This document shows positions 61,221-64,000 of a DNA stretch of 64,000 nt, in pieces. Position 1 is the first letter of the stretch; each line of letters opens with the position of its first letter. The notes beneath the pieces are model-generated. The model ran no database searches and was not told the origin of the DNA. It saw only the letters and a program-made list of their open reading frames with translations. Source of the DNA: an uncultured Hyphomonas sp. (GTDB lineage Bacteria > Pseudomonadota > Alphaproteobacteria > Caulobacterales > Hyphomonadaceae); NCBI RefSeq assembly GCF_963678875.1, contig NZ_OY787456.1, positions 806,001 to 870,000 on the forward strand, in the 5' to 3' direction. Position numbers and translations under genes: made by a program.

Positions 61221-61586
61221 CTAGTTGTTGTCGGCCGTCACGATGATGACGGGGGCTTCGGCCGGCTGGACCGAACGGGTCACGGCAACGTGGTATTCCA
61301 TCAGGTCTGCGCTCTTCACCTGGCCGACGGTGCGATCGACGACGTCAGCGGCGCAGTTGGACACGGCGGTCGGCCAGATACCGGCAACGGCGCTGGAGTC
61401 GTCATAGATGCTGCGGCAATAGTCACGCGCGGACTTTTCGATGGACGCGTAGGTTTCTGCTGCGGTTGCGCCGCGGTTGAAGCTAATGGTTGCATCTTCA
61501 CCGGTTTGTGCGGTGGCGGTCATGCCGAATCCGGCGACAGCGAACGGAATTGCAACAAGGGCGGAACGGATTTTCTGGAAATTCAT
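61221..61586 (-). CDS. UrcA-like small secreted protein
   Basis: A 121-residue protein with a signal peptide and the UrcA-type pattern: SFNRGATAAETYASIEKSARDYC, NCAADVVDRTVGQV, with two cysteines. ATG 61586 is preferred because AGAGG lies 8 bases upstream; the frame opens at 61601. Unlike the gene at 37932-38282 it lacks the AGCGCTGAA operator. Function unknown. Confidence 0.77.
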   Translation of the reverse strand: MNFQKIRSALVAIPFAVAGFGMTATAQTGEDATISFNRGATAAETYASIEKSARDYCRSIYDDSSAVAGIWPTAVSNCAADVVDRTVGQVKSADLMEYHVAVTRSVQPAEAPVIIVTADNN

Positions 61587-61812
61587 GTCAGGACCTCTCA
61601 TCTGGAACCGGACAGGACCTCGATTGATCCCGTCTTTGCGCCTGACAATCGTTCACACCGGGTGCGTTGGTCCTGTGGAGAGGCTTAGGAAAACCTGATG
61701 TTTACATTAGGCCCTGTTTTTAAAGGAGTAAGTTCGGTCTGATTGCTTCGGACTTTCCGGTCCGGTTGAGATACTCTCGGCGCAGAAGCTTCATCAGGCG
61801 GCGACAATCACG

Positions 61813-63813
61813 ATGGCAGATACGTTCGGATCAGGCACGGAGGCAGAAAAGGAGCGATCCAGTTTCCGGATCGGCGCCCTGCTGGTCGAGCCTGACCATA
61901 ATAGTGTCTCAGATGGTGCCGAACGCCACCGTCTGGAGCCGAAGGTCATGGAAGTGCTGTGCACGCTGGCTGACCGGCCGGGCGAAGTCATCTCGCGCCA
62001 GGAGCTGATCGACCGGGTCTGGGGGGTGGAGCACGGCGCCGATGAAAGCCTGACGCGGGCGGTCTCGCTGCTAAGGGGCGTGCTGAACACCGACAAGGGG
62101 CTTCACTCGGTCATCGAGACGATCCCGAAGCGCGGATACCGGCTGGCAGCGGAAGTCGGCGGCGAGGCGGAGGATACCGCCGTACAGGAAGCGCCGGCCA
62201 TGACCGCGGCGGCGGAAGAGCCGGTCGCGCCCTTTGTCCGCGAGCCCTGGCGCCGTGCCACCGAAATCAGTCCGGTCCGCTACGTCTCTGCGCTTGTTGT
62301 TCTCGCCGTGATCATGCTTTGGACCGGCGTGATGATCGGCCGCTCGTCAGGCACTGCGGTGGCTGTGCCCGACAAGTCGATTGCGGTTATGCCTTTTGAG
62401 AATTTGAGCGAGAACGCAGGTCAGGACTATTTCTCGCGCGGCCTGTCGGAAGAGATCCGCACCCTCCTGACCCAGCTGGATGACCTGAAGGTCGCGGGCA
62501 GGGCGCCGCCCTCTCTTGGCGTGGAGGAGGGGCTGGATGCGCAGGCGCTCGGCGAAAAGCTGCGGGTGTCGCGTGTCCTGACGGGCAGCATCCGGTCGGA
62601 CAATGACCGCATCAAGGTGTCTGCCGAGCTGATCGACACCGAAAGCGGATACCAGGTCTGGTCACATGGGTATGACCGGCTGTTCAGCGCCCAGAGCCTG
62701 TTCGACCTGCAGAAGGACATCGCCACCGATGTGGCCGGCGCTCTCAGCATTTCCCTGAATGTCCAGGAACCGAACCAGATTCTCGGCTCGGATACGGATA
62801 GCCTCGAAGCCTACAATTATTTCCTGAGTGCCCGGGAGGCCGATGTCTTTGGCATGGGCGACCGCAGAGAAATGCTGGCGCTCCTCAACAAGGCGCTTGA
62901 ACTCGATCCGGACTATGGCGCCGCCCGTGTGTCGCTGGCGATGAATACCGGCGCGCAGGCCTGGGGCGCGTCAATGCCGGCGGAGGCTGCGGCGTTCCTG
63001 GCAGAGGGAAGGGCGATTGCGGAAGACGCCGTGCGCCTCAATCCGGATCTCGCGCAGGCCTATACGGCGCTCGCCAGTTTCCAGGCGCTGGACGGCAACT
63101 GGCTGGAAGCGGGCCGGGACAACAAGGTCGCGCTGGACCGGTCACCCAATCTGCGCGTGCTACATGACCAGACCATCTTCCTGATGCGTACCGGCCGGAT
63201 CGAGGAGGCGTTGAGCATCGCCCAGCGGGGGCAGACGGCGGATCCGTTGAACCCGGATCGCGCCGCGACGCTGGCCATGGCTTATGCGCTGCTCGGGCGG
63301 CACGAGGCCGCCGCGGCATCGCTCGAACATTACTGGACGTTGCAGCTGCCGCCAGGCGGATGGGACGCCTATGCCTGGGCAATCGAAATGCAGGCGCCGC
63401 AGACGCTCGAGGGGCTGACGGCACTCAGCGAGCGTCTGATCCGGGCCGATCCCTCCCTGCAGACGCTGGTCGGGCCGGTCCTTGCGGCCCTGCCGGACCA
63501 GGCGGCGGCCCTGCAAGTGGTTGAGGCTCAGTTCGAAGCGGGGGCAGGGAGCCATCCGAACCGGTTCGAAATTCTGGCGGTCCTTGCCGCGCAGCTGGGG
63601 GATCCGGAACTGGCGCTCCGTATCTGGCGGCATGAACTCTCCGGCACGCGTCTCAGACTGATGCGGATCTGGGGGCCGGTCTATGCCGACATGCGCCGGC
63701 TGCCGGCTTATGCTGACCTGATGGCCGAAATCGGGCTGCCGCCTTACTGGCGGGAGTTTGGCTGGCCGGACAGGTGCCGGCCAGTGGACCCGCAGGGCTT
63801 CAAATGCTTCTGA
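61813..63813 (+). CDS. CadC-like membrane transcription regulator with TPR region
   Basis: A 666-residue single-span regulator. Residues ~18-112 are an OmpR-type winged helix (LEPKVMEVLCTLADRPGEVIS, ESLTRAVSLLRGVL, PKRGYRLAAEV). A membrane segment lies at 156-176. The periplasmic part begins with DKSIAVMPFENLSENAGQDYFSRGLSEEI, a FlgO/adenylyl-cyclase-associated domain, then helical TPR-like repeats. Such proteins sense a signal outside and act on DNA inside. The target is unknown. It is the last full gene in the window. Confidence 0.87.
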   Translation: MADTFGSGTEAEKERSSFRIGALLVEPDHNSVSDGAERHRLEPKVMEVLCTLADRPGEVISRQELIDRVWGVEHGADESLTRAVSLLRGVLNTDKGLHSVIETIPKRGYRLAAEVGGEAEDTAVQEAPAMTAAAEEPVAPFVREPWRRATEISPVRYVSALVVLAVIMLWTGVMIGRSSGTAVAVPDKSIAVMPFENLSENAGQDYFSRGLSEEIRTLLTQLDDLKVAGRAPPSLGVEEGLDAQALGEKLRVSRVLTGSIRSDNDRIKVSAELIDTESGYQVWSHGYDRLFSAQSLFDLQKDIATDVAGALSISLNVQEPNQILGSDTDSLEAYNYFLSAREADVFGMGDRREMLALLNKALELDPDYGAARVSLAMNTGAQAWGASMPAEAAAFLAEGRAIAEDAVRLNPDLAQAYTALASFQALDGNWLEAGRDNKVALDRSPNLRVLHDQTIFLMRTGRIEEALSIAQRGQTADPLNPDRAATLAMAYALLGRHEAAAASLEHYWTLQLPPGGWDAYAWAIEMQAPQTLEGLTALSERLIRADPSLQTLVGPVLAALPDQAAALQVVEAQFEAGAGSHPNRFEILAVLAAQLGDPELALRIWRHELSGTRLRLMRIWGPVYADMRRLPAYADLMAEIGLPPYWREFGWPDRCRPVDPQGFKCF

Positions 63814-63926
63814 TGGTCTGGGGCCGCGTCTGACGGGCGGGCGCCCTCCGGGAAACCCCGGGCTTGACTTTTTCTCACTCAGGGGGGTTGCAGGCTTGGG
63901 GATAAAGCGTTAACACCCCGCTCTTG

Positions 63927-63968
63927 ACGGGAGTTCTCCGATGTGCATTCGGCGACCTCCCGTTTTCC
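63927..63968 (+). promoter_or_regulatory. Possible leader peptide and attenuator at window end
   Basis: ACGGGAG (63927-63933) pairs with CTCCCGT (63957-63963), followed by TTTTCC. Inside, a short ORF begins at ATG 63941, about 7 bases after GGGAG, and reads MCIRRPPVFLS before TAG 63974-63976. It may be a leader whose hairpin controls a gene starting at ATG 63980, or simply the terminator of the regulator gene. Confidence 0.35.
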
Positions 63969-64000
63969 TGTCCTAGACCATGGGTCACGTATTTATACGC

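Overview
The window is about 64 kb of GC-rich, densely coded chromosome from an alphaproteobacterium, most likely a marine or stalked member of the Hyphomonadaceae or Caulobacterales. This placement rests on the mix of families seen: UrcA-type small secreted proteins, DUF1489 and DUF2333 proteins, a cysteine-poor alphaproteobacterial Fur, an nfu-tsaB-rimI-fur block, large TonB-dependent receptors and NuoE-like C-terminal helix-hairpin-helix modules. It is inferred from gene content, not from a search. There are about 57 protein genes, no tRNA, rRNA, CRISPR array, phage or transposase that I could recognise, and no gene-free stretch longer than 300 bases.

Layout. 1-4.2 kb: the end of murJ, then trpS, a PCuAC copper-chaperone lipoprotein, a DUF2333 membrane protein and an Nfu iron-sulfur scaffold. 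4.3-9.2 kb: a RutE-like nitroreductase, tsaB-rimI, a dienelactone hydrolase, two adjacent DNA-repair genes (ogt, ycaQ) and fur. 9.4-15 kb: two uncharacterised genes, an EamA exporter, a Baeyer-Villiger-type monooxygenase and a TadG-like von Willebrand protein. 15.1-19.7 kb: a TauE/SafE exporter facing a three-gene cluster of a PHP-type DUF3604 lipoprotein, a membrane PpiC isomerase and a HupE/UreJ protein. 19.8-30.8 kb: universal stress protein, leucine-dehydrogenase-like enzyme, TrkH, a Pro/Glu-rich protein, a thioredoxin-fold lipoprotein, a phosphate-porin-like protein with a candidate Pho box, thiolase and pckA. 31-38.3 kb: a collagen-like lipoprotein paired with a two-partner-secretion (TpsB) outer-membrane transporter, then YdcF-like, Nudix, a DhlA-type haloalkane dehalogenase, ExoD, and two small secreted proteins that share one operator design. 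38.5-47.2 kb: acyl-CoA dehydrogenase, a phospholipase-C-like/acidic/DUF4332 fusion, tryptophanase-like lyase, Gfo/Idh oxidoreductase and an MscS channel that may start at ATC. 47.4-53.5 kb: an orphan OppA-type binding lipoprotein, a DUF3667 protein and a 1,059-residue TonB receptor. 53.7-64 kb: two RNA methyltransferase-like genes, an OmpA protein coupled to a membrane-anchored acidic helix-hairpin-helix protein, an M48 protease, rplK-rplA, an UrcA-like protein and a CadC-type regulator with a long periplasmic part.

The genes are mostly single units or pairs of housekeeping, envelope and catabolic functions. The most novel-looking parts are the collagen/TpsB pair, the shared AGCGCTGAA-N14-TTCAGCGCT operator, the DUF3604-PpiC-HupE cluster, and the two acidic proteins that end in helix-hairpin-helix modules.
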